Source of the DNA: Croceitalea dokdonensis DOKDO 023
Lineage (GTDB): Bacteria; Bacteroidota; Bacteroidia; Flavobacteriales; Flavobacteriaceae
Assembly (NCBI RefSeq): GCF_001306415.1
Contig: NZ_LDJX01000005.1
Span: 186,001 to 250,000, forward strand
Length of the DNA: 64,000 nucleotides
Direction: 5' to 3'
The position numbers were made by a program, and so were the translations under genes. Under the pieces are notes generated by a model. It ran no database searches. It worked only from the letters and a program-made list of their open reading frames with translations, and had not been told where the DNA came from. Positions 25,790 through 34,540 of the stretch are shown one piece after another (position 1 is the stretch's first letter; each line of letters begins with the position of its first letter).

Positions 25790-25816
25790 AGGCGTTTTAA
25801 TAATATGAGGTAGCAG

Positions 25817-27175
25817 ATGAAAAAGCTTTTTAGCCAAGTTTCGACATTAAGATTTCAAGCCCTGTTTGTGGGGTTGTTCCTATTGCTCTTATCCAATCCA
25901 CTGTCCGCTCAGGAAGAGGCTGCGGAGGCCACTCCGGATTTGGGTGGGGATCCTGTTGCTGGAAAACAGCTCTTCAATCAGAATTGTGCAGCATGTCATG
26001 CCTTAAATAGAAAAATGACCGGTCCCGCGTTGGCCAATGTGGAAACCAGGTTGTACGAGGAGGAGGGGCTGGATAAAGAGTGGTTGTACTCTTGGATTCG
26101 CAACAGTGCAGGAATGATTGCTTCCGGAGATGCGTACGCTAACAAAATTTATAACGAATACAATGGGGCCGCAATGACGGCTTTCCCAACGTTGTCTAAT
26201 GCAGATATAGACAATATCCTTGCGTACACAGCGGCACCGCCACCAGCTCCAGCTGTTGTTGCTGCCGTTCCTGGGGGTGAAGTTCCTGCAGGGGGTCAAG
26301 TTGGCGGTATTTCCAACGAAGTTATCTTGGGAGCTTTGGCATTGGTTTTTGGACTGCTGGTGGTGATGCTTATTTTGGTGAACAATACGCTTCGCCGCAT
26401 AGCGGAAGCCAATGGGGTGGAAATGGTGAAGGCGCAAGCAGAAAAGCGCACACCCATCTGGAAAGCTTTTGCGCAGAATCAATTTTTGGTGTTCTGCACA
26501 GTGATTGCCCTGTTGTTGGGCAGTGCCTACGGTGCTTACAGTTGGATGTCCCAAATAGGGGTAGACCAAGGCTACGCACCAGTGCAGCCCATCCATTATT
26601 CCCATAAAATCCATGCTGGCGACAATAAGATAGAATGTAAATATTGCCATTCATCCGCCAGGGTATCCAAACATTCCGGAATTCCGTCATTGAATGTTTG
26701 TATGAACTGCCATAAATCCATTTATGAGTACAAAGGAAACCCAGAAGGGCCAAGTGCAGAGGATTTGGCCAACGGATACACCAATGAGTTCTATACAAAG
26801 GAAATCAAGAAGTTGTACAAAGCCGTTGGATGGGACGAGGAAAACCAAAAGTATACCGGAGAATCGCAACCCGTGGAGTGGGTAAGAATACACAACCTTC
26901 CAGATTTTGCATATTTCAACCATTCCCAGCATGTTACGGTGGGTAAGATTGAGTGTCAAACTTGTCACGGTCCTGTAGAGGAAATGGAAATTATGTACCA
27001 ATATTCGCCATTGACCATGGGGTGGTGTATCAATTGTCACCGTGAAACCGAGGTTCAGGTTGCGGACAATGGCTACTATGAAAAAATCCATGCCGAACTC
27101 TCCAAGAAGTATGGTGTGGACAAGTTAACTGCAGCGCAGATGGGCGGATTGGAATGTGGTAAATGTCACTATTAA
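25817..27175 (+). CDS. actA: Alternative complex III subunit ActA, multihaem cytochrome c
   Basis: Electron-transfer subunit of quinol:cytochrome c oxidoreductase (ACIII), 452 residues. A signal peptide ends near SAQ (30-32). The protein has six CxxCH haem sites: one at 57-61 in an N-terminal monohaem cytochrome domain, and five at 274-278, 295-299, 380-384, 404-408 and 447-451. Two membrane helices (about 167-189 and 222-242) separate the two parts. The pentahaem part is the ActA core; the fused monohaem domain is an addition relative to the ActA described from Rhodothermus. It is the first gene of actABCDEF-coxBA. Confidence 0.95.
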   Translation: MKKLFSQVSTLRFQALFVGLFLLLLSNPLSAQEEAAEATPDLGGDPVAGKQLFNQNCAACHALNRKMTGPALANVETRLYEEEGLDKEWLYSWIRNSAGMIASGDAYANKIYNEYNGAAMTAFPTLSNADIDNILAYTAAPPPAPAVVAAVPGGEVPAGGQVGGISNEVILGALALVFGLLVVMLILVNNTLRRIAEANGVEMVKAQAEKRTPIWKAFAQNQFLVFCTVIALLLGSAYGAYSWMSQIGVDQGYAPVQPIHYSHKIHAGDNKIECKYCHSSARVSKHSGIPSLNVCMNCHKSIYEYKGNPEGPSAEDLANGYTNEFYTKEIKKLYKAVGWDEENQKYTGESQPVEWVRIHNLPDFAYFNHSQHVTVGKIECQTCHGPVEEMEIMYQYSPLTMGWCINCHRETEVQVADNGYYEKIHAELSKKYGVDKLTAAQMGGLECGKCHY

Positions 27176-27206
27176 TAGAATTTAAGAAGTTATTTCAATA
27201 AAACGT

Positions 27207-30200
27207 ATGGCATCAAACAAAAAGTACTGGAAAAGCGAAGCGGAACTCAATCCGAACGATTCCATTGTTGAGGCGTTGAAGCAGAATGAGTTTACGGAAC
27301 AGATTCCGGTAGACGAGTTTCTCGGGGATAAAGAAAATTTGGAGGCATCATCTACGAATAGAAGGGACTTCTTAAAGTATATTGGATTTAGCACGGCGGC
27401 AGCCTCGTTGGCGGCTTGTGAGGGTCCTGTAAAAAGGTCTATTCCGTATGTAATACAACCAGAAAATATTGTACCTGGGGTTGCTAGTTATTATGCTACT
27501 ACCATTGCCGATGGTTTTGATTTTGCCAGTGTGTTGATCAAAACTAGAGAAGGACGCCCTATAAAAATAGAGAATAATGTTTCCGCCAAAGTCAATGGTG
27601 GTGCCAATGCCCGTGTGAACGCCTCTGTATTATCATTATATGACAGCACTAGGGTTCAAGGCCCAATGGCAGGTGAAAATCCGGCAACTTGGGAAGAACT
27701 GGATGCTAAGGTTATCAGCGGACTAAAAGCCGCAGCTGCTTCAGGAAAACAAATTGCCTTGCTCACACAGACCTATGCAAGCCCGTCAATGGCCAAGTTG
27801 GTAGGGGACTTTTCTTCAACCTATCCCAACGTAAACCACGTAACCTATGATGCCGTATCTGAGGATGCAGCGTTAACGGCCTTTGAAATGGCCTATGGTG
27901 AAAGGGCGCTGGCAGATTATGATTTTGAACAAGCCGATGTTATCGTATCCTTTGCTGCAGATTTTCTTAGCGATTGGCAAGGAGGGGGTTATGATACAGG
28001 ATATACAAAGGGTCGCGTTCCAACGAACGGTAAAATGTCCCGTCATATCCAGATAGAAGCCAATATGTCCCTGACCGGCGCAAATGCCGATAGACGTATA
28101 CCCATGAAGCCTAGCCAGATAAAATTGGCACTGGCCAAATTGTATGGAAAGTTAAACGGTACCAATGTTGGTGGTGGCAGCTCCGATGTGGATGGCGTAG
28201 TTGGCCAACTTGCGGCCGAGATTAAAAGAGCCGGTAGCAAGGCAGTAGTGGTTTGTGGTCTTGATGATATAAATGCACAATCTGTGGTGATTGCCATCAA
28301 TCAAATGTTACAAAGTAAGGCCTTTGATGCGGAACAGCCCAAATATGTAAGACAGGGAAGTACGGCTAAGGTGAATAAGTTGGTTGCCGATATGAAAGCA
28401 GGCCGAGTTGGAGTGCTTTTGGTGGATGGCGTTAATCCAATGTACACGCTACCCAATGCCGCAGATTTTGTTGAGGGACTTGGAAAGGTAGGTGTTTCTG
28501 TAAGTTGTTCCTTTAATTTTGATGAAACTGCCCAGGCGGTAGATTATGTGGCTGCGGCTTCCCATTATTTAGAATCCTGGGGGGATGTGGAAATGAAAAA
28601 AGGGCACTATAGTTTAATGCAGCCTACGATACGGGAGTTGTTTGACACCCGCCAGTTCGCCGCTTGTCTACTCAAGTGGATGGGAAGTGATGCGAACTAT
28701 TATGATACCATCAAAAACCATTGGTCAGCTAATATATTAAACGGCACAAGTTGGAATAAGACGTTGCAAGATGGGGTTTTTGTGGATGCTTCATCAATGA
28801 CTCCCAGCTCTGCGGAAGTGTCTGAAGAGTCAGAGGAAACAGAAACGACTGGTACGCAGGACAATTTGGCTTCTGCTTTACGTTCCCTGGCCAATGCCAC
28901 TAGTACAGGAATGGAACTGATGTTGTATACCAAAGTAGGTTTGGGAGACGGTAAACAGGCAAGTAATCCTTGGTTGCAAGAATTTCCAGACCCAATCACA
29001 AGGGTTTCATGGGATAACTACGTTACCGTGTCAAAAGCGGATGCAGCGGATTTGGGGCTGGAAAATTACAATGTTGCCAACGGAGGGTTGGATGGTAGTA
29101 AGGTGAATCTAACGGTGGATGGGGTGACCTTGGAGAATGTTCCCGTAATCATTCAGCCGGGCCAAGCTAAGGGAACCATTGGTATGGCCTTAGGTTATGG
29201 TAAAACAGCAGGCATGAAGGATGAAATGCAGGTAGGTGTTAATGCGTATCCTGTGTATAAAGATTTTAACAATGTCCAGTCTGCCAGCATATCTAAAGTA
29301 GACGGTATTCATGAGTTTGCTTGCGTTCAGCTGCATAATACGTTAATGGGACGTGGGGACATCATCAAGGAAACCACGCTCGAAATATTTAATACCAAGG
29401 ACCATGCGGAATGGAACCATGTTCCCCAGGTATCGTTGGACCATCAAGAGGTGCCAGCCAATTCGGTAGACCTTTGGGCAGAGTTTGACCGTTCCATAGG
29501 GCATCATTTTAACCTTTCCATAGATTTAAATGCTTGCACGGGATGCGGGGCATGTGTCATAGCTTGTCATGCAGAGAACAATGTGCCTGTAGTTGGTAAG
29601 GAAGAAGTGCGTCGTTCTAGGGACATGCACTGGTTGCGTATAGATAGGTACTACTCGTCCGAGGATAGTTTTGAAGGCGATAATGAAAAGAAGGACAATT
29701 TAGACGGACTTTGGGGAGAAACAGGTTCTTTGGGTGGTTTTGGTGAAATGGAGGACCCTGCGGAAAACCCACAAGTGGCTTTTCAGCCGGTAATGTGCCA
29801 GCACTGCAACCACGCTCCTTGTGAAACAGTCTGCCCGGTTGCGGCAACCGTACACAGTAGACAGGGTCAAAACCATATGGCTTACAACCGTTGTGTGGGC
29901 ACCAGGTATTGTGCTAATAACTGTCCCTACAAGGTAAGGCGCTTCAATTGGTTCCTGTACAATAATAATGATGAGTTTGATTACCATATGAATAATGACC
30001 TTGGTAAAATGGTCGTAAACCCAGATGTGAACGTACGTTCCAGAGGGGTAATGGAAAAATGCTCTATGTGCATACAGATGACCCAAAAGACCATATTGGA
30101 TGCCAAGCGTGAGGGCCGCCCAATAAAAGATGGGGAGTTCCAAACAGCTTGCTCATCAGCCTGTAGCAGTGGAGCCATTGTTTTTGGAGACATCAATGAT

Positions 30201-30320
30201 GAGGAAAGTAAAGTGGCAGTGTTGAAGAAAGATGACAGAATGTATCATTTATTGGAGCACGTAGGTACCAAACCAAATGTTTTCTATCACGTTAAAGTGA
30301 GAAATACAAACGAAGCATAA
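27207..30320 (+). CDS. actB: Alternative complex III subunit ActB, iron-sulfur/molybdopterin-like protein
   Basis: 1037 residues. After ~50 residues comes a twin-arginine-like motif and hydrophobic segment, NRRDFLKYIGFSTAAASLAAC. The large middle part resembles molybdopterin oxidoreductases; in ACIII this domain is known to lack the cofactor. The C-terminal ferredoxin-like domain carries four cluster motifs: CTGCGACVIACHAENNVPV, CQHCNHAPCETVCP, CVGTRYCANNCPYKVRR, and a last one split between CSMCIQ and CSSACSSG. These pass electrons from quinol towards the ActA haems. It starts 31 nt after actA. Confidence 0.95.
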   Translation: MASNKKYWKSEAELNPNDSIVEALKQNEFTEQIPVDEFLGDKENLEASSTNRRDFLKYIGFSTAAASLAACEGPVKRSIPYVIQPENIVPGVASYYATTIADGFDFASVLIKTREGRPIKIENNVSAKVNGGANARVNASVLSLYDSTRVQGPMAGENPATWEELDAKVISGLKAAAASGKQIALLTQTYASPSMAKLVGDFSSTYPNVNHVTYDAVSEDAALTAFEMAYGERALADYDFEQADVIVSFAADFLSDWQGGGYDTGYTKGRVPTNGKMSRHIQIEANMSLTGANADRRIPMKPSQIKLALAKLYGKLNGTNVGGGSSDVDGVVGQLAAEIKRAGSKAVVVCGLDDINAQSVVIAINQMLQSKAFDAEQPKYVRQGSTAKVNKLVADMKAGRVGVLLVDGVNPMYTLPNAADFVEGLGKVGVSVSCSFNFDETAQAVDYVAAASHYLESWGDVEMKKGHYSLMQPTIRELFDTRQFAACLLKWMGSDANYYDTIKNHWSANILNGTSWNKTLQDGVFVDASSMTPSSAEVSEESEETETTGTQDNLASALRSLANATSTGMELMLYTKVGLGDGKQASNPWLQEFPDPITRVSWDNYVTVSKADAADLGLENYNVANGGLDGSKVNLTVDGVTLENVPVIIQPGQAKGTIGMALGYGKTAGMKDEMQVGVNAYPVYKDFNNVQSASISKVDGIHEFACVQLHNTLMGRGDIIKETTLEIFNTKDHAEWNHVPQVSLDHQEVPANSVDLWAEFDRSIGHHFNLSIDLNACTGCGACVIACHAENNVPVVGKEEVRRSRDMHWLRIDRYYSSEDSFEGDNEKKDNLDGLWGETGSLGGFGEMEDPAENPQVAFQPVMCQHCNHAPCETVCPVAATVHSRQGQNHMAYNRCVGTRYCANNCPYKVRRFNWFLYNNNDEFDYHMNNDLGKMVVNPDVNVRSRGVMEKCSMCIQMTQKTILDAKREGRPIKDGEFQTACSSACSSGAIVFGDINDEESKVAVLKKDDRMYHLLEHVGTKPNVFYHVKVRNTNEA

Positions 30321-30352
30321 CCAACGAATAAGTAAGAAACAAGAATAAAATT

Positions 30353-32083
30353 ATGGCGTCGCATTACGAAGCACCTATTCGAAAACCTCTAGTACTTGGC
30401 GATAAAGGCTACCACGATGTTTCTGTGGATATAGCCCGTCCGGTAGAAGGTAAGGCCAATAAACATTGGTGGATTGTATTTTCCATAGCCTTGGTTGCCT
30501 TTCTTTGGGGTCTAGGTTGTATTATTTACACTGTGTCCACCGGTATCGGGGTTTGGGGATTGAACAAGACCGTAAACTGGGCTTGGGATATTACCAATTT
30601 TGTATGGTGGGTTGGTATTGGGCACGCAGGGACTTTAATATCCGCTGTGTTGCTATTGTTCCGCCAAAAATGGAGAATGGCCATTAATAGGTCTGCCGAA
30701 GCAATGACCATATTTTCGGTTATTCAGGCGGGATTGTTTCCTATCATCCACATGGGACGTCCATGGCTCGCGTATTGGGTACTTCCCATTCCTAATCAGT
30801 TTGGATCCCTTTGGGTAAACTTTAATTCCCCATTGCTTTGGGACGTTTTTGCTATATCTACCTATTTATCCGTCTCATTGGTGTTTTGGTGGACAGGTTT
30901 ATTGCCAGATTTTGCGATGATTAGGGATAGGGCGGTAAAACCATTTCAAAAGAAAATTTATAGCTTATTGAGTTTTGGATGGACCGGACGCGCCAAGGAT
31001 TGGCAGCGTTTTGAGGAAGTTTCTTTGGTGTTGGCAGGTTTGGCCACCCCTTTGGTACTTTCCGTACACACCATTGTTTCGTTTGACTTTGCCACATCGG
31101 TAATTCCTGGTTGGCATACCACCATTTTTCCTCCATACTTTGTGGCTGGAGCTATTTTCTCTGGGTTTGCAATGGTAAATACCTTACTTATCATTATGAG
31201 AAAGGTTTGTAGTTTGGAAGAATATATAACCGTACAGCATATTGAGCTGATGAACATTGTAATAATGATAACGGGCTCCATCGTGGGCTGTGCATACATT
31301 ACAGAGCTGTTTGTTGCTTGGTATTCTGGAGTGGAGTATGAGCAGTATGCATTTTTGAACAGGGCAACGGGCCCATATGCTTGGGCGTACTGGGCAATGA
31401 TGACTTGTAATGTGTTTAGTCCGCAGTTTATGTGGTCCAAAAAATTACGTACCAGTATCATGTTCTCTTTTGCCATTTCAATTGTGGTAAACATCGGGAT
31501 GTGGTTTGAGCGTTTTGTAATTATCGTTACCTCTTTACACAGGGATTATTTGCCTTCTTCATGGACGATGTTTTCTCCGACTTTTGTTGATATAGGCATA
31601 TTCATAGGAACCATTGGTTTTTTCTTCGTGTTGTTTTTATTGTATTCAAGAACGTTCCCAGTGATTGCCCAAGCGGAGGTAAAATCAATTCTAAAATCTT
31701 CAGGGGCTAGGTACAAGGCACTGCGGGAGGCAGGTCAGCCTTCATTTGTAATGCCTCCAAGAGGTAAGGTCATAGAAGTGGAAGTAGAGACAGAGGAGGA
31801 GGAAGTTCCATCAGGAATCGGTGCGCCCGTCCTACAGTTATTGGACCGTATTGGAAGCTTCGATAATAAAACCCAAATTCCTGACGATTTAAAAAAAGTA
31901 AACGGTATTGGACCGATGATGGAGAAAACGTTGAATCAAATTGGTATATTTTCTTTCTTACAGGTCAGTAAAATGTCCGAAAAGGAATATAGCCTGTTGG
32001 ATGCCATTACGGGTTCGTTCCCGGGACGGGCACAAAGGGATGATTGGGCAGGTCAGGCAAAAAATTTTATTAACCTAGATTAG
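30353..32083 (+). CDS. actC: Alternative complex III subunit ActC, NrfD-like, with helix-hairpin-helix tail
   Basis: 576 residues. The first ~450 are a polytopic NrfD/PsrC-type membrane protein (VWWVGIGHAGTLISAVLLLF, IHMGRPWLAYWVLPIP, SVHTIVSFDFATSVIPGWH) expected to bind quinol. A linker follows, then residues ~509-576 form a soluble segment starting IPDDLKKVNGIGPMMEKTL and ending AKNFINLD. This looks like a helix-hairpin-helix module and is not needed for the NrfD fold. The gene is followed by actD after 6 nt. The core function is secure; the tail has no assigned role. Confidence 0.95.
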   Translation: MASHYEAPIRKPLVLGDKGYHDVSVDIARPVEGKANKHWWIVFSIALVAFLWGLGCIIYTVSTGIGVWGLNKTVNWAWDITNFVWWVGIGHAGTLISAVLLLFRQKWRMAINRSAEAMTIFSVIQAGLFPIIHMGRPWLAYWVLPIPNQFGSLWVNFNSPLLWDVFAISTYLSVSLVFWWTGLLPDFAMIRDRAVKPFQKKIYSLLSFGWTGRAKDWQRFEEVSLVLAGLATPLVLSVHTIVSFDFATSVIPGWHTTIFPPYFVAGAIFSGFAMVNTLLIIMRKVCSLEEYITVQHIELMNIVIMITGSIVGCAYITELFVAWYSGVEYEQYAFLNRATGPYAWAYWAMMTCNVFSPQFMWSKKLRTSIMFSFAISIVVNIGMWFERFVIIVTSLHRDYLPSSWTMFSPTFVDIGIFIGTIGFFFVLFLLYSRTFPVIAQAEVKSILKSSGARYKALREAGQPSFVMPPRGKVIEVEVETEEEEVPSGIGAPVLQLLDRIGSFDNKTQIPDDLKKVNGIGPMMEKTLNQIGIFSFLQVSKMSEKEYSLLDAITGSFPGRAQRDDWAGQAKNFINLD

Positions 32084-32089
32084 AAACAG

Positions 32090-32608
32090 ATGTCAGCAAC
32101 GATTAAGGCATATTATAACGATGACGACATTCTAATGAATGCAGTCAAAAAGATTCGGTCTGAAAAGTATCACATAGAGGAGGTATACACCCCTTTTCCG
32201 GTGCACGGTCTAGATAAAGCTATGGGCTTAAAGGATACCCGCTTGGCGATAACTGCGTTTATGTATGGCTGTTTGGGTCTTACTGTTGCAGTGGTGATGA
32301 TGAACTTTATCATGATTCAAGATTGGCCCCAAGATATCGGTGGTAAGCCAAGCTTTAGTTATTTGGAAAACATGCCGGCATTTGTACCTATTATGTTTGA
32401 ATTAACGGTTTTCTTTGCGGCGCATTTAATGGTAATTACGTTTTACCTCAGAAGTAGAATGTGGCCTTTTAAAGAAGCTGAAAATCCCGATGTAAGGACT
32501 ACGGACGATAGTTTTGTCATAGAATTGCACGGGACTGATGACAACGAGGCGTTAACAAATCTTTTATTGGACACAGGGGCAACAGAGGTGCATGTTCCTA
32601 AAAAATAG
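32090..32608 (+). CDS. actD: Alternative complex III subunit ActD (DUF3341)
   Basis: 172 residues. There is an N-terminal soluble region (ATIKAYYNDDDILMNAVKKI) with the family's EVYTPFPVHGLD motif. Two membrane helices follow, around ITAFMYGCLGLTVAVVMMNF and FVPIMFELTVFFAAHLMVIT, then an acidic C-terminal tail. It is a structural subunit of ACIII without cofactors. It is packed tightly between actC and actE (6-nt gaps each). Confidence 0.94.
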   Translation: MSATIKAYYNDDDILMNAVKKIRSEKYHIEEVYTPFPVHGLDKAMGLKDTRLAITAFMYGCLGLTVAVVMMNFIMIQDWPQDIGGKPSFSYLENMPAFVPIMFELTVFFAAHLMVITFYLRSRMWPFKEAENPDVRTTDDSFVIELHGTDDNEALTNLLLDTGATEVHVPKK

Positions 32609-32614
32609 GCAAGA

Positions 32615-33193
32615 ATGATTAAAAAGGGATTATATATATGTAGTTTGTTTGTGGCTATTGTTTTAGGGTTTTCCTCTTGTGTAGACAAACAGAATGAGCC
32701 TAATATTCAATACATGCCCAACATGTATGAGCCAGTAGGTTACGAGACTTATGGTGCCGTGGAAAATGGGCTGTTCCCACAGGGAACAGAGGCCATGCTC
32801 CCGGCCGAGAATACGGTTTCAAGAGAGTGGCTCCCATATGAATTTGAAGATGGTTTGGTAGGTAAGGAGTTGGCAAGATTACAGCCCAGCCCCTTGGATT
32901 CCTTACAAAGAGAAGAGAACTTGGCCAAAGGGAAAGAGCTTTATGATGTATACTGCGCCATATGCCACGGGAACAATGGTGCCGGACAGGGTACTTTGGT
33001 TAAGCGAGAAAAGATATTGGGAGTTCCAAGTTATGCGGATGCTGCCCGAAATATTACGGTGGGTAGTACTTATCATACCATGTACTATGGTTTAAATTCA
33101 ATGGGTTCCTACGCATCCCAAATGAGTTCCCAAGAGGAGCTGTGGCAAGTGGCAGAATATGTAATGAAATTAAAGGGAGACCTAACCAAATAA
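32615..33193 (+). CDS. actE: Alternative complex III subunit ActE, monohaem cytochrome c lipoprotein
   Basis: 192 residues. The signal peptide ends in a lipobox, GFSSC, so the protein is lipid-anchored. One haem site, CAICH, lies in LYDVYCAICHGNNGAGQGT, and a likely axial Met lies in the GLNSMGSYAS region. It probably hands electrons from ACIII to the neighbouring oxidase. With the fused domain in ActA, the complex would contain two monohaem domains. It is fifth in the operon. Confidence 0.94.
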   Translation: MIKKGLYICSLFVAIVLGFSSCVDKQNEPNIQYMPNMYEPVGYETYGAVENGLFPQGTEAMLPAENTVSREWLPYEFEDGLVGKELARLQPSPLDSLQREENLAKGKELYDVYCAICHGNNGAGQGTLVKREKILGVPSYADAARNITVGSTYHTMYYGLNSMGSYASQMSSQEELWQVAEYVMKLKGDLTK

Positions 33194-33205
33194 GATAGCT
33201 AAAAC

Positions 33206-34516
33206 ATGTATACGGTATCTAATAGATTAAAAATTACCTCCTACATTTTAATGGCTGTGGGAGTTTTATTCCTAGCCATTGGATTTATGGCGGCGCCTTC
33301 AACGGTGGAAGAGGCCAAAGAAATGGTAGCAGCACATCACGATGCCCATTCAGATGGGCATGAAACTGCCGCAGCACATGCAGATGAGGCACACGGGGAA
33401 GCTCACGGTGCAGCACATGATGAACATGTGTTTCACCAATTACAAAATAGACCATGGTCTGCCCTTTATGTGGCTGCCTTTTTCTTTTTTATGATTTCCC
33501 TAGGTGTTTTGGCTTTCTATGCGATTCAAAGGGCCGCACAGGCAGGCTGGTCACCTTTATTGTTCCGGGTCATGGAAGGTATTACTGCCTACTTGGTTCC
33601 AGGCGGTATTATCGTCTTTGTTCTCCTAATGTGTTCTGTTTTTCACATGAACCACATGTTTACTTGGATGGATGCAGATGTAGTTGCAGAGGATTATTTG
33701 TTGCAAGGCAAAAAGGGATACTTAAATCCTACATTTTTCTTAATCCGTGCTGCATTCTTCCTAGGGGGATGGATTTTCTACAGGCAATATTCTAGAAAAT
33801 TATCCTTGGCACAAGATAACGCAGACGATAACAGGAACTTTGTTAAAAACTTTAGATGGTCTGCCGGGTTCTTGGTATTTTATTTAGTGACAGAATCAAT
33901 GATGTCTTGGGATTGGATCATGAGCTTAGACCCGCATTGGTTTAGTACCTTGTTCGGTTGGTATGTATTTGCCAGTATGTTTGTGTCCGGTATTACCGTA
34001 ATCGCTTTAATAACCATTTATTTAAAATCAAAGGGGTTATTGCCAGAGGTCAACAACAGTCATATCCATGACTTGGCAAAATTCATGTTCGGAATCAGTA
34101 TTTTTTGGACGTACCTGTGGTTTAGCCAGTTTATGCTTATATGGTATGCCAATATTCCTGAAGAGGTCACTTATTTTGTGACAAGGATTGAAGATTACAA
34201 GCTGCCCTTCTTTGGTATGCTGGCGTTAAATTTTATTTTCCCACTTTTAGTGCTAATGAACAGTGACTTTAAACGGGTAAATTGGTTTGTGGTCATGGCG
34301 GGAATCATTATACTTTTTGGACACTATATGGATGTATTTAATATGGTGATGCCAGCTACTGTTGGTGATCAATGGTACATTGGTTTTCCTGAAATAGGTG
34401 GAATTTTGTTCTTTGCAGGATTGTTTGTTTTGGTGGTATTTACTACCTTAAGTAAGGAAGCGCTAACGCCAAAAAGGAATCCGTTTATAGAAGAGAGTAA
34501 GCATTTCCATTATTAA
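33206..34516 (+). CDS. actF: Alternative complex III subunit ActF
   Basis: 436 residues with about ten membrane helices, the second NrfD-like membrane subunit of ACIII. The first helix (ITSYILMAVGVLFLAIGF) is followed by a His/Ala/Glu-rich loop at 43-77 with a dozen histidines (such as AAHHDAHSDGHETAAAHADE), then the conserved NRPWSALYVAAFFFFM. Later segments include SMMSWDWIMSLDPHWFSTLF. The His-rich loop is not part of the conserved fold. It is sixth in the operon, 12 nt after actE. Confidence 0.93.
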   Translation: MYTVSNRLKITSYILMAVGVLFLAIGFMAAPSTVEEAKEMVAAHHDAHSDGHETAAAHADEAHGEAHGAAHDEHVFHQLQNRPWSALYVAAFFFFMISLGVLAFYAIQRAAQAGWSPLLFRVMEGITAYLVPGGIIVFVLLMCSVFHMNHMFTWMDADVVAEDYLLQGKKGYLNPTFFLIRAAFFLGGWIFYRQYSRKLSLAQDNADDNRNFVKNFRWSAGFLVFYLVTESMMSWDWIMSLDPHWFSTLFGWYVFASMFVSGITVIALITIYLKSKGLLPEVNNSHIHDLAKFMFGISIFWTYLWFSQFMLIWYANIPEEVTYFVTRIEDYKLPFFGMLALNFIFPLLVLMNSDFKRVNWFVVMAGIIILFGHYMDVFNMVMPATVGDQWYIGFPEIGGILFFAGLFVLVVFTTLSKEALTPKRNPFIEESKHFHY

Positions 34517-34540
34517 TAGTAATAGAGAAAGCAGGTAAGA

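Larger units (their letters stand above)
25502..25816. other. Divergent control region upstream of the act operon
   Basis: 315 nt without a gene. It contains the SPOR-gene promoter, the presumed act promoter at 25641-25648, and the inverted repeat at 25770-25789. No further RNA gene or ORF is apparent. Confidence 0.65.

Noticed and set aside
26003-26650. Minus-strand 215-codon frame in actA
   Set aside because: It is entirely antisense to a multihaem cytochrome with all haem motifs intact.
28043-30196. Several antisense frames across actB
   Set aside because: All overlap the well-supported actB frame, lack domains and have atypical codon use; they are shadows.
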